NCBI RefSeq assembly: GCF_041296385.1
Contig: NC_091017.1
Span: 15,370,001-15,434,000, forward strand
Direction: 5' to 3'
Source: Aphelocoma coerulescens
Lineage: Eukaryota; Chordata; Aves; Passeriformes; Corvidae
DNA: 64,000 nucleotides
Shown here: piece after piece, positions 25,577-37,600 of the stretch
How positions within the stretch are numbered: the first letter of the stretch is position 1
Layout: each line of letters opens with the position of its first letter
The notes under the pieces: model-generated
What the model was told of the DNA's origin: nothing
The model's database searches: none
Seen by the model: the letters and a program-made list of their open reading frames with translations, nothing else
Made by a program: the position numbers and the translations under genes

Positions 25577-25622
25577 AAATGTGTATATGTCAGTTTCTGA
25601 ATATACTTATACATACACATTT
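25577..25622. repeat. Inverted repeat, 10-bp arms
   Basis: AAATGTGTAT at 25577-25586 is the exact reverse complement of ATACACATTT at 25613-25622. The arms enclose 26 bases of AT-rich sequence. The arms are alternating purine/pyrimidine in part. No element boundary or target-site duplication is seen. Confidence 0.6.
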
Positions 25623-25724
25623 AGGTTGAGCCAAATATTCACCACGATTTTCTTTCAAATCCCTTTGTAAAGCTTCTCTATCCCTCAAAGTTTAAAAAGA
25701 ACTCAAACAACAAAACACCTCAAT

Positions 25725-25746
25725 CAAACAAACAAACAAACAAACA
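25725..25746 (+). repeat. (CAAA)n microsatellite
   Basis: Five and a half CAAA units in perfect tandem (22 bases), inside a broader A/C-rich patch that begins near 25700. Confidence 0.9.
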
Positions 25747-26859
25747 CATCCTGTCTAGCTGAGTCATCTCTGGCCACCTCGTTGTGAAATAGCCAGAAAG
25801 AGAGAAACAGTCACCTGCTCTCTGCAAACTTTATTTGTGTTGGACATTTCTGCTGGTGGGGGCTTCCCACAGCAAGAATGGGGGAAAAGGGTGGTGGTGG
25901 TGATTTGTGTGGTTAATGATCATGGTGAGAGGTATTAAGTCTCTTGGTGTTTTGTGGAGGTCCTAATCACTCTTTTGTATGTTCATTAAATATTTAGCTA
26001 TTCTTTAAATGCTGTTGGAAACACATCAAGAGGTGAGATCAAGACCCAGCCATGCCCAGAAGCCTGTAGTGTAGTGGTTATGGCTGATCTTTTTTATTTT
26101 AAGCACCTGAAGTGGAACATTTCTTTCAGAAGATTGGGATTTTTTTCTACTTTTTCTAAAAGATGTATCTATGCTGTTCATCACCAAGCCAGCACCACCC
26201 TTCTGGTGACTCACTGTGTCAAGCTGTCTGTCCTGAGCCTTTTGCTCCCTTCTTCTGCAGGCAGGGCTCTTGTCTCTTGGTAGAGAAAGACAATGGCTTC
26301 CTGGGTGCCACTGTCAGCTTTGCTGGGGGGGTAAAAATATATCAAAACCATTTTCATTGAAAAATTATTTGCAGAGATAGAAAGCTGTTTTTGCTGAGAA
26401 AGTAAAAAGAAATAGATAAATTTCCTACAAAGCTACGTCTGACAGAATGCACAGGACCAAGACTGGGTGATTGGAGTGAGAAGGTTATTCTAAGACTGTT
26501 ATGAAGGCTGATGTTTAAAGGGCTGCATCTGTTCTCCTCTTGTTGCAGCACTGGGAGATGCTGCTCACCCGTGCCTGGAAAGCTGGAATGGCCTCCTGGC
26601 CCTGCTACTGCCAGGGAAGGTGGAAAATGGGCAGAGCCAAGCCAGGCCCTTCCTTCCCTCTATCTCTCTGTTATCTGAATCAACTATCCAGGTAGAAGCA
26701 CTTAAAGGGCATTTATTTAATAAGTTACTTGCTGCTGGCCAATATTGCTATAATGAAGTTGTAACTAGATCAGAGAGGAAGCAAATGCCAGGTTTGGTTT
26801 GATAACTTGTCTTGCAGAGAAGAGGGGAAAAAAGGCAGAATAAGCTGAGTGGTTTCCAA

Positions 26860-27165
26860 GACCCTAATCTATTTTTAAATAGGTCTCTCTGAAACTGTAG
26901 CAGCAACGACAATCTTTGCTGTAGTTAATGGGCTGTCAGTGTATCCTTTATTTGAATGACTGTTTTCTGAATCAGAAGTTAAAGACACCGTGTTGTTGTC
27001 ACCGAGTCAATGGCTGTAAGTCTAACAAAGGACCTTGAAGCCACTCTGAGCAGCAGCCTCTGATGGCTTCAAAGTAACAGCAAGGTCAAAGAAAAGGCAA
27101 ACACACCTAACAGTGTCCCAATCTCACCAGTGTGGCCACACAGAGTGTTTTTGTTAGCCAGGCTG
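26860..27165. promoter_or_regulatory. Candidate enhancer-like non-coding element
   Basis: A MEF2-like CTATTTTTAAATAG lies at 26869-26882, a SOX/TCF-like AACAAAGG at 27024-27031 and a nuclear-receptor DR1-like AAGGTCAAAG at 27082-27091. There is no open frame or repeat. Individual words of this kind are common, so only the clustering is suggestive. Confidence 0.22.
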
Positions 27166-29738
27166 GGAGCATGAATCCCTTCCTAGTGCATCACACACAA
27201 CCCTGGAGCAGGTTCCTTTGTTTATTACCCTTCAAGGCTGGAATGGTGCAACAATTCTTAAATCTGACTCTGGGACTAGAGAGTTGTTACAGGAAGTGAG
27301 GCTTGAGGAGCCAGGGCTACATGTGATCCTGATGGCGGGCTGGTGGGAAATGCTGAGTGCTGCACCAGTATGAGATGTGGTCAGCAGGAGACGCAGAGGG
27401 AAGTCCTGGTGCAGGACAGCTCCCTCCTGGGGCAGTCAGGGTCGAGAGCTCCCATGATCTCCTGCGGGTATTCCATGCCTTGGTGTTTGAAGGAGTGCAG
27501 GATGGCTTTTGTCTCTTTGACAGCTGTGAGGAGTGAAAGTGGATTGAAATAGGGAGGTGATATGACATTCCAGGGAAGCTGCTGTGCTGGGCTACCAAGC
27601 TGATTGAGAACTTGGAATCAGGTTGCCCTCTTGATATATTCTGTCCTTTTCCAGTGATCCTTACAAAGAAATGAAAGTCTCCCTTTTTAGGCTGTTGAGG
27701 CCTGGGAGGAGTTAACTGGGTGGAATGAGGCTGGACTGGGTGATGCCCAGCTGGTGAGTGCATGTGTGTCAGGGGAGACAGGCAGTCAGAGACCAATTAA
27801 AGAATGCAGTGGAGGAAACACATCGTAGATGTAACACATGAGCTGTGCTAAAGAAACACAATGCCTATTTTTCTAGAAGCAATAGTACCTCAAATGGGGT
27901 TCCTGACCCATTCCTGCTGGGCCTGTGGGTCAGCCCCTACCAAGAGACAGTTTAACTTCATCACGTGGGTTGCAGTGGCTGGGTCTGACAAGGTGGGCTG
28001 GACCTCAAGTTCCTTCTTTCAGCTGAGCCTTCCTTGCTTTGACATGTTATAACTGGACATTTAACGTGATTTTAACATAGGGGTTTTTTGTATTCTGTCT
28101 CTTTGCATGGTTTAAAATTCATTTCCAGGCTGTGATCTAATGGCAGTAATTACCTCAGAAGTGCATACAGTACAGGCTATGTTTATTTTTGTTTCAGCCA
28201 AGGCAAATGATTACAGGTCTTGGCTTCACTTCAGGGCTCAACTCTGTTGGGAGAGCCAAAAAAAACATCTACCTTTGCAATCTGGCAAGCAGGTCCTAAA
28301 TACCTTACATGAATGTTTGATTTAATGATACGAAGGGTAGTGAGAGCAGGACAGCACAGCCCTTTGAGTCCTGGTGTTGCAGTGGATTGCAAATTACTTT
28401 CTAACTCTCTGTTTTGGAGGGACCCAGCTTTGTCATACAGTGACTATGACTCCCCAGTATCAAATGCTAACTTGCTCACCAATTATCCAGAGTTTCTGCC
28501 TTGTCATCTGAGCAACACTGGCAACAGTAGGAAAGGCACAAGCAGCAAAATACCTGTGAGATTTGCCTGTGTGTAGGTTTCAGTAGCTATGGAAATAACA
28601 CAACCTGTTACATGCAAAAATTAGCTTGTGTAATTGCTTGCTTAGAGCTCATGACAAGCATAGCTGTTCCTTCTTTAAGTATTTCCTGGCGTCTAATGAG
28701 AGAGGGTGGATGAACAGGGAGAACAATTTGCTTTATTCCTGTTGAACAGTGTGTGGTGATAAAGCCCACCCTGCTTACTGTGTCCATACAGGGTTAACTG
28801 AGAACTTTATGTTTGGTGTTTCTGTCAAGGTACAGAGAATTTAGTTTAATTATTCTGCATAAAGAGTTGCAACATAAAAATCAAGTCCTTAATTATGTCT
28901 CTAAACAGCAGAGGAGAAGTTTTCATCATTTCCTCAGTTTAGCTTCTTTGTGTTGCATACCAAAATACGGCTGGATATTTTGGGGAAGCACGTGGAAAAC
29001 ACAGGAAAGAATTTTATCCATCCTGGTTCTAATCTGTAAAAAGGAAATGTGCCCTCTGAATATCTGACAGCATTGAGTGATCTCTTTGTAAGAACAACTA
29101 ATGTGGTGTGCAGATTCCACATGTCCTTTACTACCTTGTAACTCTTGGGAAAAACAAGAAGTTGTAGAATAAACTGAAGAGTACCCCTCCTAGTGGGTAC
29201 CTGAGTAAAGAATGGTGATAGTTACCTTGGAGCTGCCACAAATTTCTGCAGGAACCAGGAGCATGCAGCACATTTCAAGTTCGTGAAAGGATGATTTAGC
29301 CTACTTTAAGCATATTTTTTTAAAGTTATCATGACTATTAGCCTTTGGCAGTCTGGATTCAAGAGACCTACAAATGCTCAAAACCACTGAGAAGAGACAC
29401 ATGCTTTAAAAGGTTGATTCTTGGTTTCTAGGAAGGAGAGGCATGTGGTTCTGGCTGCTTTGTTTTTTAACTCCTTAAGCTTCATCAGCTGAAGTAGAGT
29501 TGCCTCAAGTTAATGCTGGAAAAGAGAAGATCAGACTCTGCCCTCCTTGAATAGAAAATGCTATTTTAATGGTTTTGTATTTTCTGGTTTTCTCACTTGA
29601 CTTCACAATCTAATTTCTTTGCTACCAGAGATGCTCTCAGTCACATCTATGTTAAGAATTTAAAAGCAATATATATTTAAATGTAAAACAATATGGGTGA
29701 CTGTGTACTCCTGTGAAAATGTACATTTGGGGGGCATG

Positions 29739-29754
29739 TACACATATATGTGTA
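29739..29754. repeat. 16-bp perfect palindrome
   Basis: TACACATATATGTGTA reads the same on both strands. It is an alternating purine/pyrimidine AT-rich word, so a chance or slippage origin is plausible. Confidence 0.8.
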
Positions 29755-29961
29755 GTTTTATTTAAGAAGAGATGATGAGATGATACAGTGGTGATGAATG
29801 AGGTCATGTATTATATTTTCAAGAATTTTGAATGGTTTCATGAATGGTGAAACTCTAAGAAGCAATGTTAGAACATACAGAATTACTGTGGGTCACAGAC
29901 TTTCCAGATTGTGTTGCTGGACCCTTAAGATGTAATTAATTTCAAATAGTGCCAGCTATAG

Positions 29962-30397
29962 TTATGTGGTAATGATGGATGCTTGTAGAAAATGCTCAAA
30001 ACCACCTACAGCACACAACTGAAATCTCAGCTTGATTTGAGCTGCAACAGGAAGGTTAAACAATGGACTTTTCCATGCTTTCATGAGATCAGAAGCAATA
30101 CCTTTGAAATGGTTGTGTAGAAAGTCTGTTACACCTTGTGCAGTGCTTGTAAAACCAGGAACTATTTTGTAGGCTTTCCAGGAAGGAGCAGTGGAAGATC
30201 TGAGAGATTTGGAAAGAGGGAGCTGGAGCTTCATGCCTTCCATTTCATGTCAGTGGCAATGCTCCATGAGGTCCACAAACCTTGCACAGGTTTCTCCCAA
30301 GTATTTTGAATCGTGGAACATGAGAAGCTGTTGCTCTCCCCTGGAAAGAAATTGGTGTATTTGCTGCACTGCTGTTAACTGCTGCAGTAAACAGGAG
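29962..30397 (-). pseudogene. Exon-like segment with one in-frame TGA, unknown product
   Basis: Read on the minus strand, a frame runs from 30397 to a TAA at 29962 with a single stop, a TGA at 30250-30252. The first part gives a hydrophilic, Leu/Gln-rich peptide that could be helical (it contains QQLTAVQQIHQFL). The 93-codon part after the stop contains AYKIVPGF and DFLHNHF. Just upstream on that strand there is a TGCTAAC branch-point-like word, a T-rich run and CAG, a good 3' splice context. If the exon ended at CAAG/GTTTGT (30281) it would be 117 bases and would keep the frame, ending before the TGA. The TGA could be a decayed CGA codon. I do not recognise the peptide. In a window this size a two-part frame of this length is not beyond chance, so this is a weak call: real exon, dead exon, old retrocopy or coincidence. 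Confidence 0.2.
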
Positions 30398-30979
30398 CTG
30401 GTATAAAACCAAAACTAAAACCAAGTGTTAGCAGATCTGTAAAGGTGTCTCAAAATTACTCCAACACTGATTTAAAAAAACCAAAATCTAAAAGCTTGCA
30501 CAAACATACGTGTAGCTATATTGTGCTTTTCCTTGGGAAAAAGTAGAACAACAGAGCCTGAGGGTGTTTAGCACCGATGGGAGAGCAGTAACTTTTCTTA
30601 GATGTGAGGTTTTGTTGCTTTTAACCTGAACTAGGATGAACAGGCAAGCCTTTGAAGGCTCAAGCGTTCCTCCAGCATGAAATCAGAGAAGCAAACTTTG
30701 CTTGAGAAGAATAGTTGCTCACAACTTAATTACGTTGATCAATAAGATGATTTAGAGTTCGGGGGGATGTGCACAGCAAAGGTCAGAATCTGGGAAGAGC
30801 TCAAGGCCAGTTTAATGTGCTCATTTCCCCAACTCTTGCTTCCCAATAGCTTCCACAGAGATCATTAAAGTCAACGAACGCTGAGATCTTCAAAACAATA
30901 CGGACATCTGCAAACTTCTTTATCTAGAAAAAAAATTACGTGTTTTTTCTTTACATCCACCAGTAGCTGAGCCAAGCTT

Positions 30980-31380
30980 GTCTCAAGCAAGGAAGACTTG
31001 TTATATCAAAGATTTACTTAATTTTTATTGCTGCGCATAAAACATCTGACAGTATTTGCCGAGAAAACCAAAATGCCTCTCTTTGTTTGTACAAGCCAAA
31101 GGAAAAGTACAGTGTATCCGTCTGCAAACGAACATCAAAGCCCCTTTGCAAAATCAGGGTTGGTGACATGTATTTGGAGAACCAGTATGAGACCCGCCTG
31201 TTACAGAGTCGTGGGGGGCTCTGCACTCACCCAGCGTAATCCTGGTTGGAGCCACATCTTTTCTTTTTTCTCTTTATTATCACTTCGTGGTTAACATTTG
31301 TTGATGAGTAGGATTAACAGCACATTTTCAGTGACATTTAGCTCTTTTAACAAACTCTCTTCAGTCAAAGGTTGCTGGCC
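30980..31380. promoter_or_regulatory. Candidate conserved non-coding element
   Basis: A TCF/LEF-like ATATCAAAG at 31003-31011 is followed within 15 bases by a HOX/CDX-like TTTTTATTG (31022-31030) and by GCTGCGCAT. The region has more isolated CpGs than its surroundings. Short open frames on both strands have no known motif. The regulatory reading is inference. Confidence 0.22.
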
Positions 31381-31569
31381 TGGAAAAAAAAGAGAAAAGT
31401 CATTAAGCAAACAAATCTTTGCCAAGAGTTGATGCTAAACATGCCATCACTCTGTGTGAGTTATTCACTGTATATGAAATTTATTCCGCAAGACTCTGAC
31501 CTCGATGTTGATTAACCAGAAATCCCTTCTTCTCTTGTCACTATTAACAGCTATAGGTGCCTCAAGTGG

Positions 31570-31605
31570 CCCCTCTCTCTTTTTTTTTTTCTTTTCTTTT
31601 TTTTT
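31570..31605 (+). repeat. 36-base polypyrimidine tract
   Basis: An uninterrupted run of C and T, mostly T with CTCTCT at its left end and single C bases in the T run. It is low-complexity sequence. The Lys-rich run in the minus-strand frame across it is an artefact. Confidence 0.85.
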
Positions 31606-34600
31606 AAGATCCATTAAGGAAGGCTTTTCCCAATTTGTCATTTCTTTCGTAGTGCTGCTCATTGGCACAGCCTCTTGAGGCACGAGGAATCAGGGTGTTC
31701 CTTTAGTGTGGTGATGTGTCTCGTTTTACTGTTTCAGGCAATTCAGTCCATTATCCAAAGAGCCTGAAAAGGAAAATGGGATTTCTCCCTGTCCATATTC
31801 CTGTTTTCCAGGCCTGTCAGTTGCAGTGAGGCCACTTTGTGACTTTCTGGGCGGGACAGAATTTCTGCACTAAATCTTGTGAGGTGGAGGGGGAGAATAT
31901 TATGGCTGTTCTTTACTTGTTCAAGGCTCAAAAGGGCCTCTCTGTAAACGTCAGAGATGGACCATCAGTAGATTGCCCTTAGGTCACTCAGCTTTGAGTA
32001 GACCCCAAATATGGAAGATGGTTTAAAACCACCTCCAGCTCAGTATAAACACAGGATCAGAGCAAGAACTGAACCTTTTTGGTGCCTGCTGCTAAGCATG
32101 AAACCATTTACAGAACAGAAACACTGCATGTATTCACTTTTGCTGGCAATTTCTGGAAGGGGCGAAAGGGAAGAGATCAAGGAATGAGAAGCACACCAAA
32201 ATAAATGCTGATTGTGGTTTTTTGTATTCTTTTTGGGTGACATCACCTAGTGATAAGTTGACTAGACTGGAAGGATTGAAAACTGGACTTGCCAGCTAGG
32301 AGTGGATTGCATTACAGAATATAGCTGGCACCTCCTGTGAAGAAAACCTGGCTGCCATAGACTTTGTTGTCACTGGCATGGATTCATTTGGGGTTTTGTG
32401 ATTTTACTGCATGACACTCACCTCTGGCAGTCTCTTGGCACACTCTTTTGTGGTGGAATATGATGTTTATCACTGCAGCTGTATGAGATTGTACCTGGCC
32501 TGAAAGTCTTTCCGGATCATTGACAGTCCATATCTCCCTATCTTTTCTACTGGCTATATCAGCTGAATGCATCACTCATGGATGGCTGTTCCTTCCGTAG
32601 CTTATAAGCAGTCCTGCAAAATGAAACATTCAAAACAGGCACGGTGTCATTAAGATAACTTACTTAATTCTGCTCCTTCATGCAAACATGAAATACCTAT
32701 GATTGTGGTATGAGTGGCTGCTGCCACCCTCCCAAGCCCAGGTTAGTTCTCGATTCACATCTCGATCATACAGTGGGAAGGATGGTGCAAAGCAACCACT
32801 CCTTCTTTGTACCTCAGTTGCTAAATATCCTGGAAAGGCCAATGTAGGGCCATTAACTTCTTAAGGGCATTACTAGGATGCTACTGAGAGTGGTATCTTA
32901 TGTGTACCATTGTTAGAGATGGGAGATGCATTAGACCTGGCAAATTCTTGTCTTTCCAGGGAGCATTAATATTGGGTGGAGGTGGGGGAACATTGAGGGG
33001 GGGAAAGTGAGTGGATAGAGCTGAAAATCATTGCCCAGTTCTTATTTACAGCACAAACATACATGCTTACGTTTTGGGCAAGTGTAGGCAAAACAACATC
33101 CTTAGCAGGGAATGTGAACAGCTATTACAACTACATCTGCAGGAGAACTCAGCAAGCCAAATGCAAAATTATGAGATCATAAGGAAATACACAAACAAAA
33201 ATGCTGAAATACCATTTGTGACTTAAAAACTGATTACCCTTAAAGCTTTGGGGTTTGTCACAATCTATGTGTTTTTCAAGCTTTGCTTTTAACAGAAGTG
33301 CAATTTTCTCATGAAAGTGCCTAAGAGACACACTTCTGATCAGCTTTGATCCAGATAGATGCAATTAGTTGATTTTTGAATAAAGTATTGTGCTTTGAAT
33401 AAATGATTTGTGCTAATTTGCTAAAAGTTTTCAGATTAGTCTCCTAGCAATATTTTTTCAGTTTGGGCCCTCCTTTATTTCAGGCTTTGTTTTTCATTGC
33501 CTTGTCACACAGGATCTAGTCTGTACAGTCTGTTATTACTTCATTCTTCAGCTTTGAAAAACTCCATTTATCCAATTTTCTATTTCCTGTGTTACATGTG
33601 ATGTCATTCTGTTATTTGTAGTAGCATAATATCCAATAATCATACTAATTTGACAGGGACTATTTAAAGGGTGAGAGAAGCTACTTCACTGCAGTGGCTG
33701 CAGTTGATACAAGGCAATCACCTTGTATCTCCTGCTTTTTGTGGCTCAGCAGGAGTGCAGCATTTCTGCTGATGTTCTTTCCTGCATGTCCACAGGTCAA
33801 ATGTAAAAGCAACTGTTGTTTTCTCTGTAGTGCTCTGGGCATTGCAGAGCATGACCTGCTACTCCATTAAGAAATCTGCAAAAACCGAACTGATTGTCTC
33901 TTCACATTGAGCAGTTTCTTGGTTGGTTTTTAAGAATACAGCCAGTTGTATCTCCTCTTTTTCGTGTGTGTTCTCTGCCTCTTGAGAGATCCCAGGTTGC
34001 TCTTGTTTTTCTTTGCCATATAACACGTGTAAATCTTTAAACTGAAATGCAAACCCTGAGTTCAGCACTACACATCTTGCCTGGAGAATGATGATGTGGG
34101 CTTTGGGCTCTGATGGTCCAGGCTGCAATGCCATGGGATATCTGCATGGCAACACATATTCAGTAACAGGTTATTTGGCACCTTCCCTTAGGTCATCTTT
34201 TGTGTGTTTTTTCCCCACATGCTATTTGATTTCTTTATATTTACTATAGAGGAAAAATGAGCTGATAGAACACCAGCCTTTTTTGCAAGTCATTTATATG
34301 TTACACAGCTTTCACCAAAGACCTGGAAAAACCAGTTGTCAATAACACGCTATCACAGGCTGGCAATGTGCTGACTGCCTCTTACCATCACCATCACAAC
34401 CAAGACTCCTATTTGGGCATTGCCAAAAGGCAGTTTTGGTCATGGACAGATCTTCCTGATGACCTTGCCATTGGCATTGAGATTTTAGCAACATTTGAGG
34501 CTCTGATAGCAATAGGATGTCACAGTTCTCTGTTAAATGGCCGACTTGGTAAGTCACCATCTGATATCCTCCCTTCCTAGAAACATTCACTTCTAGCCTT

Positions 34601-37600
34601 TCCCTTGCAATAGATGGTGAGGGTGTAAGGAACTTAGAGCAGTATAGGAAGGCAGACAGAAGGGAAAGTAGAACTGCCTTTAATGCAGGAAATGAATAAT
34701 GTGCAGTGCAGTGTAGCTGCAAAAGCAAATTAAATCTTCCAGTACCAAAAGCTTAAGATTTTGCCTCCCTCCTAAAGATGGACAGGGTGTGCTGTCTGGC
34801 TCAAGCTGATCTTCTCAAAGGACAAGGTTTTCCAATTTTTACTGCTTCATGTAGCCTGGTGTGGACATCTTTACTATCTTAAATGGTGTTATATGTCATC
34901 TTTAAGGCAACTGAATCATGCCCAGATAAACTCTCCCCTCAATCTGCCTTATGGGGACTTAAAAGTTATGTGAAGTTTTAGTCTAAAAACTAAGCACTTC
35001 TGTACAAGACCCTTGTTGATAACTTTTCCTGCATCGTGGCACACCTGAGTCAGGAGTCCTTTGAATGCACATCACAAAGCAGTTCTTCTAGAGGCAACTC
35101 CACAGCAGAGATGGTCCTCACAACTACTTCCAAACCTGCTGAATTCCATGTGGGGAAGATAAGTGCTGTGAGAAGAATCATATGTAGTTTAAATCTTCAC
35201 AGGGATTCTAGAAAAGCATATAATGTACCTAGCAGTTAGCTTCAGATGCTCTGAAGAATCACCTTGATTGTTTTCCTTAAATAGATTTATTGGTGGGGAA
35301 GTGGACTAAGACATCACCTGTTCATCTTGTTAAATACATGCTTAAAGAAAAATGCTGCAACCAAACTGAATTACGGAAGTTCAGGATTTATTTAGCATGT
35401 TATTGAACTGTCTTCCAGTTTCTGCTTTGTGAATGAAGTCAATGTAAGAAAAATATTGACCAAATTATTTTAACATAATACAAAGCTGAAGAACTAAACA
35501 TACATGAACAAGCTGAGGGAATTGTAGAAATCCTTTTAGCTTTCTAATAGAATGGTTTGCTAGGGAGCTGAGATGAACTCTGCAGCACCTGGATATTTGC
35601 TAGCATGGGTTGCTAAAGTATTAGGGAGAGGTTCTAGTGTACACAAGGCGTAGATATATGATATAACTATAAAAACACAGCCAGGAACTATCACAGACAA
35701 GTATTTTGCTATTAATTTCTGATATAATCACCCTTATTCAGATGTTTTCCTCTTTCTTGAGGGAAGGGGGATGGAGGTTTGAAGTTCAGTCACGAATTTC
35801 TGCTGGCAGCAACAGGATGGTGCACATGTTACTAGACAAGATGTGGTGGTTTCTCAGGCTTTCTTTTCATTAGCTACAAGAGAATAAGCCATGCTATATC
35901 TAAGAATTAGCAGCACTGCTGATATGCTTGATGTTTCTGACACCCTGCTGGGGCTTGGTGTAACTGGCTTTTTTGGTGTGTGCAGGCAAAGAGGCTCACA
36001 GGCTTCACAGAACACAGCCTGTGTGGCATCGGCTCCCCTGTTGATTTAGTTTCATTTTCTGTTTTTCTGACTTGCTCAACTGCCTGTAACGGCATTAAAG
36101 TATTCTTCTGATCTCTGTTTCCATGTGTTCACTAAACACAGTTCTAGAAAGCCTTTATGCCAAAGGAACATTCAGAGTGATGAGCAGCTCTCAGATTTGT
36201 TTCAAAAATCATTGGCTGATTGCATACTTGACTGAGCCTAGTTTATAATAACCTCTACTGAGAGAGCCTTTGCTGGGAACTTAATGCAGAAACTCTGATC
36301 AGGCAAATCCATTCAGGAGAAGTACACGAGTCCTACCTTGGACAGCAAGTACAGACAAGCACCTATTGTGTCTGTGCTCTCAGAGTCAGAATATTTCCTG
36401 CCCAGAATTGTGCTCAGAGGTACAGACAGCAATAAGTCAGGACTCAAAGCAAGAGAGTTGTGAGGGAAGCACAGACACTGGCAACTAGAGGAGTACATGG
36501 CTGTGCTTCCCTCAGGAAGTGAAGGACTAAACTGCAGGAAGACACTTTAGCTGCAACATTGATGTCTCTGCAGGAACAGTCTTAAAAATTTCAGTTTGAC
36601 ACATCCTCTGGCCTCCTACTCATTTACTGTTAAACTCTGTGTCCATGCCAAGGTCTTGCTTACCAGACTAAAATAATCTCTTTACCACCATACCTTGTCA
36701 TATTGTCCCCTTCCATCTACCGAAACATGCTTGCTAAAATAGGCTTCTGGTTCCACAGGTCAGGATAATTGACCTTCCCACTCCTCTATACCTCCCCTTA
36801 CTTTGTGAGTCCTACCAAAACTTTATCATCATCTTCCAAATCAGAAACAATGTCACTGCTTCAACTGCTTTCACTTAATTCCTGCTCTTGTTTCCTTCCC
36901 ATTCTTGCTCCTTGCTCTTTCAAATCTGTCTGCATCTTTGTGTGGCTCTAGCTGAATATGAGTGAGTATTTGTTGTTTGATACATGGGAAGGAGGGAAGA
37001 AGGGAAAAATATGATATGGAATAAGATCTTAAAGAATTCGATTTTTCTATAGGATTGTTACTGAAGAAGAGTTAGAGCTCACCCAAGTTAGAGGACAGTA
37101 CTTTGTCATTGAGAAAAAATCAGTACTAGTGACAAACAACAAAAGCATATTTGCTCCCCACAGAGTGCCAACAAATTGCATCAGTGAAGTCTTCTTAGAG
37201 CTGACTTCCCAAGAGAAGAAGACAATCTAATTAATTTCATCGGGCTCAATTGGGTAGTGAGGATTGGCCACACATACTGTCTTTGCTGTCCTATGGAACA
37301 GCTGACCATTACTTAATTCAAGTTACAATTTTAAATTAACTGTGGATATTGCAAGCTTCCAGGTGTTTGGGGTTGAGTGCTCTTATTAAACGATGTTGTC
37401 TTGGGCATCCAGTGTGTAGCTGGTGACCAGGTTTTTGCAGACTTGTTTGAGAGGATAATTCAGTCCCTTCCCACAACTCCTCATTGTCCCATTCTCCTGT
37501 CTGGAAAAGTTTGTGAGAGTTTTATGGATATAAATGGCCATCAAGACCTTCTTTTATCACAGAAGGGACATTGTATATGCCAACCACCAATAACAAAATA

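Larger units (their letters stand above)
25747..31569. other. Unique non-coding sequence, one exon-like segment
   Basis: Apart from the exon-like minus-strand segment at 30 kb, listed separately, no gene or transposon is recognised. A 159-codon minus-strand frame at 27317-27796 is the longest uninterrupted frame in the window. It lies in a GC-richer patch, is rich in Pro, Ser and His, shows no family motif, and is read as chance. Two motif-dense stretches (26.86 and 30.98 kb) and a short palindrome (29.74 kb) are listed separately. Confidence 0.55.

Noticed and set aside
27317..27796. 159-codon open frame on the minus strand, the longest uninterrupted frame in the window
   Set aside because: It lies in a GC-richer patch where stops are rarer, is rich in Pro, Ser and His, has no family motif, and has an overlapping plus-strand frame. 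It is not distinguishable from chance.
33859..34155. 98-codon minus-strand frame that reads as protein-like
   Set aside because: No motif I can name and no splice signals at its edges. Composition alone is not enough.
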